64,000 nucleotides of DNA from JBEKCB01 sp052139675 (GTDB taxonomy: Bacteria; Planctomycetota; Brocadiia; CAIUPP01): positions 1 through 64,000 of the forward strand of contig JBKQWE010000085.1 in assembly GCA_052139675.1 (NCBI GenBank). The letters run 5' to 3'. The position numbers and the translations under genes were made by a program. The notes under the pieces are model-generated. The model was not told where the DNA came from and did not search any database. It was given only the letters and a program-made list of their open reading frames with translations. Shown in pieces: positions 56,844 to 64,000 of the stretch. Each line of letters starts with the position of its first letter. The first letter of the stretch is position 1.

Positions 56844-59175
56844 CTGGAGCGGCCGGATGGTCCTGGCGGCTTTTGTCGTGCTGGCCGGGACGGCGGGGCT
56901 GGCCTCGGCGGCGGATGCGCAAAGGCCGAAGAACCTCCTGGCGAATCCGAGCTTCGAGATGGGAGCGGATCCGTGGGAGATGGATTCGGCGGACGGCTGC
57001 GAGGCGCGGTTCACGGTGGATAAGCAGGACGCGCGGGACGGCGAGTTCAGCGCGCTGGTTACGGTGGATAAGGTGGCTGAATACGGAGTGCAACTGGGGC
57101 AGAAAATTCCCGCCGGGCGGGTGGGCGGCACCTACACGTTTGCGGTCCTGGCCAAGGCCGTGGAAGGGCCGGCGACAATCGCCCTGCGAGTGGAGCGCGG
57201 CGCCGAGCCGTGGGATGCGCCCGGGCAGAGCGAGCCGGTCGCGCTGCGGAAGGACCAGTGGACGGAACTGCACATCACGTTCAAGGTGGACAAGCCATAC
57301 CCCGAAGGATGGTTCGCCTTCGTGTCTTGCGGCCAGGCGAAGAGCCGGTTCCGGCTGGACGGCGCGCGGCTGTACGAGGGAGAGTACGTCGCTTACCAGA
57401 AGGAAGCGCAGGCGGTGACGGCGGATGCAGGAGTGCGGCTGTTCGACACCGGCGCGGCTTCCGCCGATCCGCTTTCCGCGGCGGCGCTGTCGCAAAGGAG
57501 CGGCTGGACGCAATTGCCCGAGGACCAGGTGAAGCACGAATTCGCCGGCGACGCGGTCTTCCTGAACAACCGCCTGGCGGTGGCGCTGAGGCGAGGCGGG
57601 CACGGCGCGGAATTGTATTCGGCGGGAGCCGAGGGCTGGAAGGAACGAGCGGCGCTGGTCCCGGTCGGCCAGGGGCCGACGGATCCGGGCAAGATTCAAC
57701 TCTCGTCGGTCAAGGTCGTGGAAAATAACCCGGGAGACGTGAAGGTCGAGGCGGCGTTCCAGGCGGACGGAAAGCCGCTGAGCGTGGGATACGAACTCAA
57801 GATCGGCCAGCTTTACGTCAAGACGGAGCCGAAGGAAGGCGTCCGCGCCCTGCGGGTCGAGGCCGCGTGCCGCTTCGCGGTGATGCCGGACTTCTTCGCG
57901 GACGACATTATGCTGGACGCGACGGAGTTGCCGGTCGCGCGGGCGGAGCTGCCGAGCGAGAACTTCCTGCTGGAGATGCTCGAGGGGAACGACGCGTTGC
58001 TGATGAGCGTCTGGACGGAGCAGGACGAGGACGTGGCCGTCACGCTGAACGGGCAGGACGCGGCCAAGAGGATTGACGGCGCGGAGATCCAGTATGGCGC
58101 CAAGGGAAACGTGTGGGTCGCGGTGATGACGGCGCCGCAGATCTGGCACGTGCGGGACATCGGCCCGCAGGACATGAAGAAGGTGATTCCGCTGGAGTGG
58201 AAACAGCCTTATCCGGCGGTCTGGCGGGTGGACTGGCACAGGACCGACAAGCTGGCGGACAGTTGGGAGATGATCATGGAGCGCCCGGACGGGGCGTTCG
58301 CCAAGTACGGCTGGTTCCGCGGCATGGACGAGGTTCCGGCTGACCGCACGCGGTGGGCGACGGTGCTCGGCGATTTTCTCTATCCGTGCTGGATAGACAA
58401 GGACGGCCGCGGGAACCTGCAACCGCAGCCCTTCAGGCAGCGCGCGCGGTTCCAGGGACCGACGTTGATCTATCCCATCATGAGGCTGGGCGGCACGCCG
58501 CTGGACGCTTACACGGTGGTGGACGTGGTCCGCGCGACGCTGGGCGTGGGGCCCTGCGAGTACGTGCTGGACGTGGAAGGACAGCGCGCGCACTCCATGG
58601 GGATTGCGACGTGCGCGTGCCGGGACACCCTCACGCCGATTTACGAGCAGCATCAGCAGGGGCAGCGCAAGGCGGAGATCGAGCGCGCTCTCACCGATGT
58701 TATGCTCTTCGTGCGATTCATCCGCGGCCGGGTCGAGACGTACGTGACCTTCGGCCACGATATGTCGGGATACCTGGCCGAGTACGGAAAGGCGCATCCC
58801 GAGCTAGCCCCGCAGGTCGCGGAACTGGAGCGGCTGACCCGGGTCATTGACGAAAGGTACAACCGGCTGAGGGAGAACATCAAGACGCCCGACCAGACGC
58901 AGGAACTCGTGGACGCCTTCCGGAAGGCGCATCTGACCGACGAAACTCCGCAGGCGCTGGACGCGTGCAAGGAATTCACGAAGGCGCTGGTGGTGATCGG
59001 CGGCAGCCAGGACGAACTCGCCGGCGAGTGCCGGCAGGCGGTGAAGGTGCTGCGGCAGCAGGCGGGGCTCGCGATTGCGACGGACATCCGGATGGTGGAA
59101 CTGGCCAAGGAGGTCCGCAAACGAAGCCAGGAAGTGCTGCGCAGGCCGTCCTTCCATGAATGGCCGAGGTATTGA
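56830..59175 (+). CDS. secreted protein with CBM-like domain, second of the paralogous pair
   Basis: 781 aa. Signal peptide (about 1-29). Residues ~33-190 form a galactose-binding/CBM4_9-like domain (KNLLANPSFEMGADPWEMDS..., SRFRLDGARLYEGEY). Residues 204-610 share the unknown core of the 589-aa protein, and a helical tail follows. Its ATG (after GAGGAGAGAGG) overlaps the end of the previous gene by 14 bp. Likely extracellular; may bind the polymer modified by the MBOAT/SGNH pair. Confidence 0.65.
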   Translation: MARNSWSGRMVLAAFVVLAGTAGLASAADAQRPKNLLANPSFEMGADPWEMDSADGCEARFTVDKQDARDGEFSALVTVDKVAEYGVQLGQKIPAGRVGGTYTFAVLAKAVEGPATIALRVERGAEPWDAPGQSEPVALRKDQWTELHITFKVDKPYPEGWFAFVSCGQAKSRFRLDGARLYEGEYVAYQKEAQAVTADAGVRLFDTGAASADPLSAAALSQRSGWTQLPEDQVKHEFAGDAVFLNNRLAVALRRGGHGAELYSAGAEGWKERAALVPVGQGPTDPGKIQLSSVKVVENNPGDVKVEAAFQADGKPLSVGYELKIGQLYVKTEPKEGVRALRVEAACRFAVMPDFFADDIMLDATELPVARAELPSENFLLEMLEGNDALLMSVWTEQDEDVAVTLNGQDAAKRIDGAEIQYGAKGNVWVAVMTAPQIWHVRDIGPQDMKKVIPLEWKQPYPAVWRVDWHRTDKLADSWEMIMERPDGAFAKYGWFRGMDEVPADRTRWATVLGDFLYPCWIDKDGRGNLQPQPFRQRARFQGPTLIYPIMRLGGTPLDAYTVVDVVRATLGVGPCEYVLDVEGQRAHSMGIATCACRDTLTPIYEQHQQGQRKAEIERALTDVMLFVRFIRGRVETYVTFGHDMSGYLAEYGKAHPELAPQVAELERLTRVIDERYNRLRENIKTPDQTQELVDAFRKAHLTDETPQALDACKEFTKALVVIGGSQDELAGECRQAVKVLRQQAGLAIATDIRMVELAKEVRKRSQEVLRRPSFHEWPRY

Positions 59176-59179
59176 GGCC

Positions 59180-60076
59180 ATGAAGCCCGTCGAGATGCGA
59201 CGCTGCGTCTTGGTCATGCTGGCGGGAGCGGTGTTGCTCCTGGGCTGCCTGGTCAACTGCGGCTGCCGGAAGAAGGATAACTCGCCGGCGACGCCCGTCC
59301 AGTCCATCCGGACCGCGGGCGGGATCGAGATGGTCCTCGTTCCCGCCGGCGATTTTCTCATGGGGAACGATCGCGGCGAAGAGGACGAGAAGCCGGCGCA
59401 CCGGGTCCACGTGAGCAGTTTCTATATGGACAAATTCGAGGTGACGCAGAAGTCCTTCGAGGGACTGATGGGGACGAACCCGTCCAAGTTCAAAGGCCCG
59501 GACAAACCGGTGGAGCGGGTCAGTTGGCTCGCGGCGGTCAAGTACTGCAACATGCGATCGCTGAAGGAGGGACTCAAGCCCTGCTACGACCTGGAGACCA
59601 TGGCGTGCAACTTCGATGCGGACGGGTATCGGCTGCCGACCGAGGCGGAATGGGAGTGCGCCTGCCGCGCCGGGAGCACGACGGATTATTCCTTCGGAAA
59701 CGATCCGGCGCTGCTGCGCGACTACGGCTGGTTCAAGGACAACTCCGGCGAGACGACGAATCCCGTGGGCGAGAAGCGGCCGAACGCGTGGGGCCTGCAC
59801 GACATGCACGGGAACGTCTCGGAGTGGTGCAACGACTTCTACGCGGAAGATGCCTATCGCCAGTCCGGCGGCGACGAGCCGCATGGGCCGGCGACCGGAG
59901 AGAAGCGCGTGCTTCGCGGCGGGAACTGGCGGAGCGATGCCGGCCAGTGCCGGTCGAGCGCGCGATCGGCGGAGTCGCCCGGATTTGCCGACGTGTGCTT
60001 CGGCTACGAGACCTACGGCTTCCGGTGCGCGCGGAAGGCGGCGCCGGGAGCCGGCAAGCAGGGCGGCGGGACTTGA
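59180..60076 (+). CDS. SUMF1/formylglycine-enzyme-like lipoprotein lacking the catalytic cysteine pair
   Basis: 298 aa. Lipobox-like LVNCGC, then a SUMF1/FGE fold: GIEMVLVPAGDFLMGND, YMDKFEVTQKSFEGLMGTNPS, DGYRLPTEAEWECACRAG, GLHDMHGNVSEWCNDFY, RVLRGGNWRSDAGQCRSSARSAESP and GFRCAR. At the active site only one Cys (GQC) is present; the position five residues before it is Ser, so a true formylglycine generator is unlikely. No sulfatase is nearby. The last codons read through a tRNA-like T arm, and the TGA lies in its loop. Confidence 0.75.
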   Translation: MKPVEMRRCVLVMLAGAVLLLGCLVNCGCRKKDNSPATPVQSIRTAGGIEMVLVPAGDFLMGNDRGEEDEKPAHRVHVSSFYMDKFEVTQKSFEGLMGTNPSKFKGPDKPVERVSWLAAVKYCNMRSLKEGLKPCYDLETMACNFDADGYRLPTEAEWECACRAGSTTDYSFGNDPALLRDYGWFKDNSGETTNPVGEKRPNAWGLHDMHGNVSEWCNDFYAEDAYRQSGGDEPHGPATGEKRVLRGGNWRSDAGQCRSSARSAESPGFADVCFGYETYGFRCARKAAPGAGKQGGGT

Positions 60077-60103
60077 ACCCGCGTCCTCCGGCCCCAGTCC
60101 GGG
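60059..60103 (-). other. tRNA/tmRNA 3'-end-like fragment
   Basis: On the minus strand a perfect T arm, GCGGG-TTCAAGT-CCCGC (60066-60082), is preceded by GGACG and followed by CGCC, as in many tRNA and tmRNA 3' ends. The upstream bases give at best a 4-bp anticodon-like stem (CCGG), and no acceptor partner (GCAGGGC) is found within ~90 nt. It is therefore a fragment, not an intact gene. Such 3' fragments are typical of attachment-site remnants. Confidence 0.45.
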
Positions 60104-60141
60104 CAGCAACCGGTCAGGGGTGACGGGCATTGGAGTCTGCC

Positions 60142-61425
60142 GTGATCACGCAAACCGACCTGTACCGCCGACTGAAGCTCGCGGTGGACGGCATGCCGGC
60201 GATTGACACGCACGTTCATCTCGATGCCGCCGATCCGCTCAGCCCGGACGTGCTGGCGGTGGTCCAGTACCACAACTACTTCAGCGAAGTGACCGGCGCA
60301 GCGGCCGAACTGCCGTTCGATGACCGCATGCCGCCGCGCGAACGCCTGCGGGCGATGGCGCCTCTTCTGAAGATCTCGAACCGTTCCGCCCACGCCTGGA
60401 TGCTGCGGGAGACGCTGCGGCAGGTTTACGGCTTCGACGAGGAATTGACGCCGAAAAACTGCGATCGGCTTTACGATGAATCCGTCGCGCGCCGGCAGCG
60501 GCCCGGCCGCTTCGCCGAAGTCTGCCGCATCGCCGGAGTGTCCGGCATCCTCGTCCATCTTCCGCCCCGGCCCGTGGCGCAGTGCGGCGCGGATGACGCG
60601 ATCTTCGTCGGCCTGAGCGACCTGCGCGTTCCCGCCCTGCCGGACCGGAAAGCGCTCGCGTCCTTCGAAAAACAATCCGGCCACGCGGTTCACGGCCCGC
60701 GCGATTTACTGGAGGCCGCCGTCTCCTGCTGCAAGCGCTCCGCCGACGCCGGGCAGGCGGGCCTGCGCGTCAATATCCCGCCGGGCTGCGTCATTCGCGA
60801 TGGGACGCCGGCTGAGCGGGAAAACGCTTTCGCCAAGGCTGCGACCGACAAAACGCTTTCGCCGGAGGAGACGCAACTCCTTCAAACGCTGGCGCTGGAC
60901 GCCGCCGCGACGGGCGCGGCGGCGTCCGGGCTGGCCGTGCAAATATTCCTCGCGACCGGACTGGTGAACGGCGTTTCGTTCCCCGCCGCCGATCCGCATC
61001 TCCTGAGTTCGCTGATAACGTATCTCACGCGCTATCCGAAGGTCCGCTTTGAAGTCTACACGGTCGTCGAGAGCTTCACCCAGCCGCTCGGCCTCCTGGC
61101 CAAGTACCGGCGGAACTGCCACCTCGGCGGCTGCTGGTGGTTCTGCCAGTTTCCCGAGATCATGGCGCAGACCTACTCGCTGCGCCTGGACATGCTGCCG
61201 GCCTCGAAGTGGAGCGCTTTCTTCAGCGACTCCTACGTGGCCGAATGGATCGTGGGCAAGATGGCCCTCACGCGGAAAGAGCTGACGAAAGCGCTGGCCC
61301 TCAAGGTGGCGGACGGGTACATGACCGAGGAGGACGCGCTGGCGACAGCGCGCGAGGCGCTGTTCGAAACGCCCAGCCGGATCTACGGCCTGCCCCGGAA
61401 ACAGCGCACGTTGCAGGGGCATTGA
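60142..61425 (+). CDS. amidohydrolase-superfamily, uronate-isomerase-like protein
   Basis: 427 aa from GTG with GGAG ~6 nt upstream; a TTG at 60130 is less likely. PAIDTHVHLD gives the HxH metal pair. The C-terminal region FEVYTVVESFTQPLGLLAKYRRNCHLGGCWWFCQFPEIMAQTYSLRLDMLP and WSAFFSDSYVAEWIVGKMALTRKELTKAL resembles uronate isomerase (glucuronate to fructuronate). A role in uronic-acid breakdown fits the convergent heparinase-like lyase 13 bp away. Other amidohydrolases remain possible. Confidence 0.68.
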   Translation: MITQTDLYRRLKLAVDGMPAIDTHVHLDAADPLSPDVLAVVQYHNYFSEVTGAAAELPFDDRMPPRERLRAMAPLLKISNRSAHAWMLRETLRQVYGFDEELTPKNCDRLYDESVARRQRPGRFAEVCRIAGVSGILVHLPPRPVAQCGADDAIFVGLSDLRVPALPDRKALASFEKQSGHAVHGPRDLLEAAVSCCKRSADAGQAGLRVNIPPGCVIRDGTPAERENAFAKAATDKTLSPEETQLLQTLALDAAATGAAASGLAVQIFLATGLVNGVSFPAADPHLLSSLITYLTRYPKVRFEVYTVVESFTQPLGLLAKYRRNCHLGGCWWFCQFPEIMAQTYSLRLDMLPASKWSAFFSDSYVAEWIVGKMALTRKELTKALALKVADGYMTEEDALATAREALFETPSRIYGLPRKQRTLQGH

Positions 61426-61438
61426 AGCGGTATCACCG

Positions 61439-63655
61439 TTACGGCGCCGGCGGCGCGGCCGTCTGGGCATCCACCGTTACGTCGAAGCCGCCCTGGCGCG
61501 AGCCGTGCCAGGTGGCCGCCTCAAACCTGCCCTTGGCCGCCTCCCATTTCCACGTGTCGGCGATGCCCTGCCCGCTGACCGTGATCGTCGCCTTGTCCGG
61601 ACCGTCGGGCGTCAGGGTGACTTTCACTTCCTTGTGCCACGGGTCAATGACGCAGGCGTAGCGCGCGGCGTTTCCCTTGGCGCTGGCCTGGAGCTGTTGC
61701 CAGTTCATCAGTTTGCTGCGATCGTTGGCGGTCGAGACGCCGATCTTCGACTTGAGCGGCACGTCCGCCACAAGCTGGAACTCGCACTCGGCAGCGCCCT
61801 TGGCCAGCCGGTAGCGCCCCTCGGCCGCGTTCACCGGCTGGAGCCTGGCGCCCTGGATGAGCCAGGTGATCTCGACCGGCTTCGGCGAGCGGATGTCGTC
61901 GAACGTCAGAATGTAGCCGTCCTTGACCCAGATGAAAGTCCGGCGGAAACGGTCAATGGCCGGGCGGCTCTTCTTGGCCGCGGCATCCTCGTAAGCCAGG
62001 TACGACCCGGCCGCCTCGCCTTCGGCCACCACGACATCGCCGGCGTCCTTATAGGCGGTGATCTTGGCCATCTCCGTCATGTCGTGATCGCCGGGCTGTT
62101 GCCACTCCTGCCCTTCGGGTTGCCCGTCCGCGGCCTGGCCGATGCCGTTGATCAGGATCGTGTTGACGCTCGAGGAGAGCTTGCCCGGCCTCTCCGCATA
62201 GCGGTCCGTCTCGGCCAGGTACTCGCCATCGCCCAGGACGACGAAGGAATTCGCGTCGGGATGATCATGGGCCACGTTTTCGTAGGGCAGCTTGCCGTCG
62301 GCGTCCTTGCGGCTCAATCGCCAGGCGCCGGCCTTGTAGCCGCCCATCGGGCCGCACTTGAACATCGCGGCCACGGCCTTGTCCTGCCAGGAATCGCGCG
62401 TGACGGAAATCCCCAAGTCCGGCAGGAACGCCGTCGTCGGCAGGTTGGCGTAATGGCCGCCCTGCACGGTCTGATCATTGAAGATCAGCGGCTGCCATGC
62501 GGACCCCTTCGCGCTCCATCCTTTGTCGTTGACTTGCAGGCCATGCCGGATGCCGTCCATGACGTCGGCCTGCTTATATATAGCGGCTGTTTTCAGGAAG
62601 AACGGATTGAAACTGGCCCCCTTGGTGAAGCAGTCGCCGAAGTACAGGGCCTCGGTCAGGCCCGGCGCCGAGATGTCCAGCGCGTAGGTGGCCACATTCC
62701 GATAGAACGGCAAGTCGAGATAATGCGTCCCGCTCAAATCGTCCGAGACTTTGAGCGCCATGCCCAGGGCGCCGGAACTGCCGCCGTAATAGGGTCCCTC
62801 GTGCTGGCTGCCGTCCGCCGGCAACCAGTCCGCCATGAACTTGAGTTCCTTCTCCACCTCGCTGAGCAGCCACTGTTCCTCCGGTTTGCCCTCGCCCGTG
62901 CCGAGGGCGGCCAGCGTCATGCCCCAGTCCCGGAACCAGCGGTGATTGTACGCCGGCACGCCGTGCCAGTAGTCGCCGCCGGGATTGGCGCCCTTGTGGC
63001 CGCCGTAGTACATCGCGCGGGCATGCTGCCAGAGCACCTGGCGGAACTCCTCGCGGAACGCCGGGTCCAGATCGTTGTACAGCCAGTCCCACGTCAGCGA
63101 CGCGCCGACCATCGTGAACGACGCCGTCGTATCGCTGTTCCGCTCATCGCGCGGTCCGAGCTGCTTCAACTTCTGCATGACCTTGGCATAGGCCTCCGGC
63201 GTGTCGGCCACGGCCGGCTCGCCGCCCTCGGTCCAATCGGCCGTCCCGGCCAGCCATTTCAGGTAAGCTACCGACTTCTCGAACGAGGCGTGGTCCTTCG
63301 TCAGCACATAGTGCAGGGCCACCGTCGGAATCTTGAGCAGCCCGTATTCCTGGCCCCAGGCCGGGCTCGTCTTGCGATCTTTCGGCACCGTGCACTCGGC
63401 GACATAACTTTCGATGTACGCCCGGTAGATGCTGCCCTGCGGGCTGTTGAACAAGGCCTTGAGCTGCGGAATCCGCTCGGCGGTGATCAGCAGCCTCGGA
63501 TGCTTGTTCGCAGCGGCATCAAGGTACTTGACGGCCGGCCCTTCCGCCGCGGCCGGATCCTTTTCCGGCATGATCGGCCCCGCGGCCCGTACCGACGCAG
63601 CAAAGACCAACGCAGCCGAAACCAGCGCCGCCGACGGCAGGAGGATCTTCATCAT
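61439..63655 (-). CDS. heparinase II/III-like polysaccharide lyase, secreted
   Basis: 738 aa. Signal peptide MMKILLPSAALVSAALVFAASVRA, an alpha/alpha-toroid (about 55-400; PRLLITAERIPQLKALFNS, GASLTWDWLYNDLDPAFREEFR) and a C-terminal heparinase II/III beta domain with NVAHDHPDANSFVVLGDGEYLAETDRY, the usual His/Asp/Tyr block. Cleaves uronic-acid glycans by beta-elimination; exact substrate unknown. AAGGAC upstream of the ATG pair. Promoter and leader hairpin shared with the MFS transporter gene. Confidence 0.82.
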   Translation of the reverse strand: MMKILLPSAALVSAALVFAASVRAAGPIMPEKDPAAAEGPAVKYLDAAANKHPRLLITAERIPQLKALFNSPQGSIYRAYIESYVAECTVPKDRKTSPAWGQEYGLLKIPTVALHYVLTKDHASFEKSVAYLKWLAGTADWTEGGEPAVADTPEAYAKVMQKLKQLGPRDERNSDTTASFTMVGASLTWDWLYNDLDPAFREEFRQVLWQHARAMYYGGHKGANPGGDYWHGVPAYNHRWFRDWGMTLAALGTGEGKPEEQWLLSEVEKELKFMADWLPADGSQHEGPYYGGSSGALGMALKVSDDLSGTHYLDLPFYRNVATYALDISAPGLTEALYFGDCFTKGASFNPFFLKTAAIYKQADVMDGIRHGLQVNDKGWSAKGSAWQPLIFNDQTVQGGHYANLPTTAFLPDLGISVTRDSWQDKAVAAMFKCGPMGGYKAGAWRLSRKDADGKLPYENVAHDHPDANSFVVLGDGEYLAETDRYAERPGKLSSSVNTILINGIGQAADGQPEGQEWQQPGDHDMTEMAKITAYKDAGDVVVAEGEAAGSYLAYEDAAAKKSRPAIDRFRRTFIWVKDGYILTFDDIRSPKPVEITWLIQGARLQPVNAAEGRYRLAKGAAECEFQLVADVPLKSKIGVSTANDRSKLMNWQQLQASAKGNAARYACVIDPWHKEVKVTLTPDGPDKATITVSGQGIADTWKWEAAKGRFEAATWHGSRQGGFDVTVDAQTAAPPAP

Positions 63656-63680
63656 TTGTCCTTCCGAACTGGTCTACCGA

Positions 63681-63766
63681 TTCAGCCGGGATTTCCCGTT
63701 TGACCGTCCTCCGAAGGACGGTCGGCTTTGACGTATGAGACTAGAGAGTTCGGTTGCCGCTGTCAA
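63681..63766 (-). promoter_or_regulatory. promoter plus leader hairpin shared with MFS gene, copy 2
   Basis: Minus strand TTGACA (63761-63766), 17-nt spacer with CGGCAA, TAGTCT (63738-63743), then hairpin GACCGTCC/GGACGGTC with TTCGGA loop (63702-63723), then GGGAAATCCCGGCTGAA. Matches 13519-13607 in order and spacing. Confidence 0.7.
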
Positions 63767-63795
63767 ATCAACCCCGTCGCGGCAGACCTGCGGCG

Positions 63796-64000
63796 CTACC
63801 GCACCTGCTCCCGGATCCCTCCGAAAAGCTCCCGCAGGCGATGCATCCGTTCCGAGTCGAAATAAGGCCGTTCGAGCGCGCGCAGGTTCGCTTGCAGGCG
63901 ATCAGGGCTCGCCATGCCCACGCAACAGGTGCTGACATCGTGCGCGAGCACGTAGCGCAGCGCCGCTTCCGGCACGGGATACGGCTGGAGAAAGTCGAAC
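63796..64000 (-). CDS. aldo/keto reductase C-terminus (partial, runs off the window)
   Basis: The last 67 codons are visible, ending TAG at 63796-63798. FDFLQPYPVPEAALRYVLAH, DVSTCCVGMASPDRLQANLRAL and YFDSERMHRLRELF match the C-terminal helices of aldo/keto reductases, including the cofactor-side VGMxxPxxLxxNL segment. The active-site Tyr and the start are outside the window. Lies upstream of the heparinase-like gene on the same strand but separated by that gene's own promoter. Confidence 0.78.
   Translation of the reverse strand, partial: FDFLQPYPVPEAALRYVLAHDVSTCCVGMASPDRLQANLRALERPYFDSERMHRLRELFGGIREQVR

Noticed and set aside
59180..60076. True formylglycine-generating enzyme
   Set aside because: The second catalytic cysteine is replaced by serine and no sulfatase gene is present in the window.
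60055..60140. Intact tRNA or tmRNA gene on the minus strand
   Set aside because: Only the T arm is well formed. No acceptor 5' strand, D arm or convincing anticodon arm was found, and the space needed for a tmRNA is occupied by the uronate-isomerase-like gene.

Overview
This window looks like chromosomal DNA from an uncultured, high-GC bacterium of the Planctomycetota / PVC type (Phycisphaerae-like or a neighbour such as Hydrogenedentota or Lentisphaerota). The assignment is inference. It rests on the density of secreted or lipoprotein polysaccharide-handling genes, many Gfo/Idh/MocA, xylose-isomerase-like, NAD-epimerase and PD40/SUMF1-type proteins, DUF5107-TPR and DUF2079 proteins, and classical sigma70-like promoters in a GC-rich background. 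There is no rRNA, intact tRNA, CRISPR array, transposase or phage gene.

Layout. 0.2-8.2 kb: a band-7 membrane protein, an epimerase, a fused transporter/spermidine-synthase-like protein, a MarR regulator and a threonine aldolase. 8.4-15.2 kb: a DegP protease followed by a lone glycogen-binding-type domain and a DoxX protein; a DegT aminotransferase with a sugar-type MFS transporter; small zinc-ribbon, membrane and histone-H1-like proteins. 15.3-24.5 kb, all minus strand: GH94-like phosphorylase, sugar isomerase/epimerase, Gfo/Idh/MocA dehydrogenase, NAD epimerase, a secreted Ala/Pro-rich protein and a predicted glycosidase. 25.2-28.4 kb: lepA and hemW. 28.4-31.5 kb: a GH4 glycosidase operon. 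31.8-38.0 kb: secreted Gly-rich, lipoprotein, DUF3300, DUF2950 and DUF2079 proteins. 38.0-44.6 kb: DUF2007, DUF72, an unknown protein and two secreted glycan-enzyme-like proteins. 44.9-51.5 kb, minus: a four-gene operon (GNAT, N-acyl-D-amino-acid deacylase, D-threonine-aldolase-like enzyme, giant DUF5107-TPR protein). 51.6-60.1 kb, plus: a tight six-gene operon (MBOAT acyltransferase, AlgJ-like SGNH protein, PD40 lipoprotein, two paralogous secreted proteins of unknown family, SUMF1-like lipoprotein). 60.1-64 kb: uronate-isomerase-like protein, heparinase II/III-like lyase and the end of an aldo/keto reductase.

Much of the biology points to uptake and breakdown of (uronic-acid) glycans: GH94, GH4, heparinase, uronate isomerase, dehydrogenases/isomerases and an MFS permease. 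Alongside this is making or acylating an exported polymer (MBOAT/SGNH operon).

The most novel material is non-coding. (1) Five large inverted repeats built from tandem hexamers, three of CGTAAT type and two of CGTCCT type, plus a sixth related palindrome. (2) Two copies of a ~140-bp double-hairpin element, each lying between convergent genes and supplying the stop codon of a neighbour. (3) A ~140-bp degenerate tandem repeat with a covarying palindrome, plus a distant third copy. (4) A duplicated promoter-plus-leader hairpin upstream of the MFS transporter and the heparinase-like gene, and two further promoter families with long shared spacers. (5) A tRNA/tmRNA T-arm fragment at 60.07 kb, inside which the SUMF1-like gene ends.
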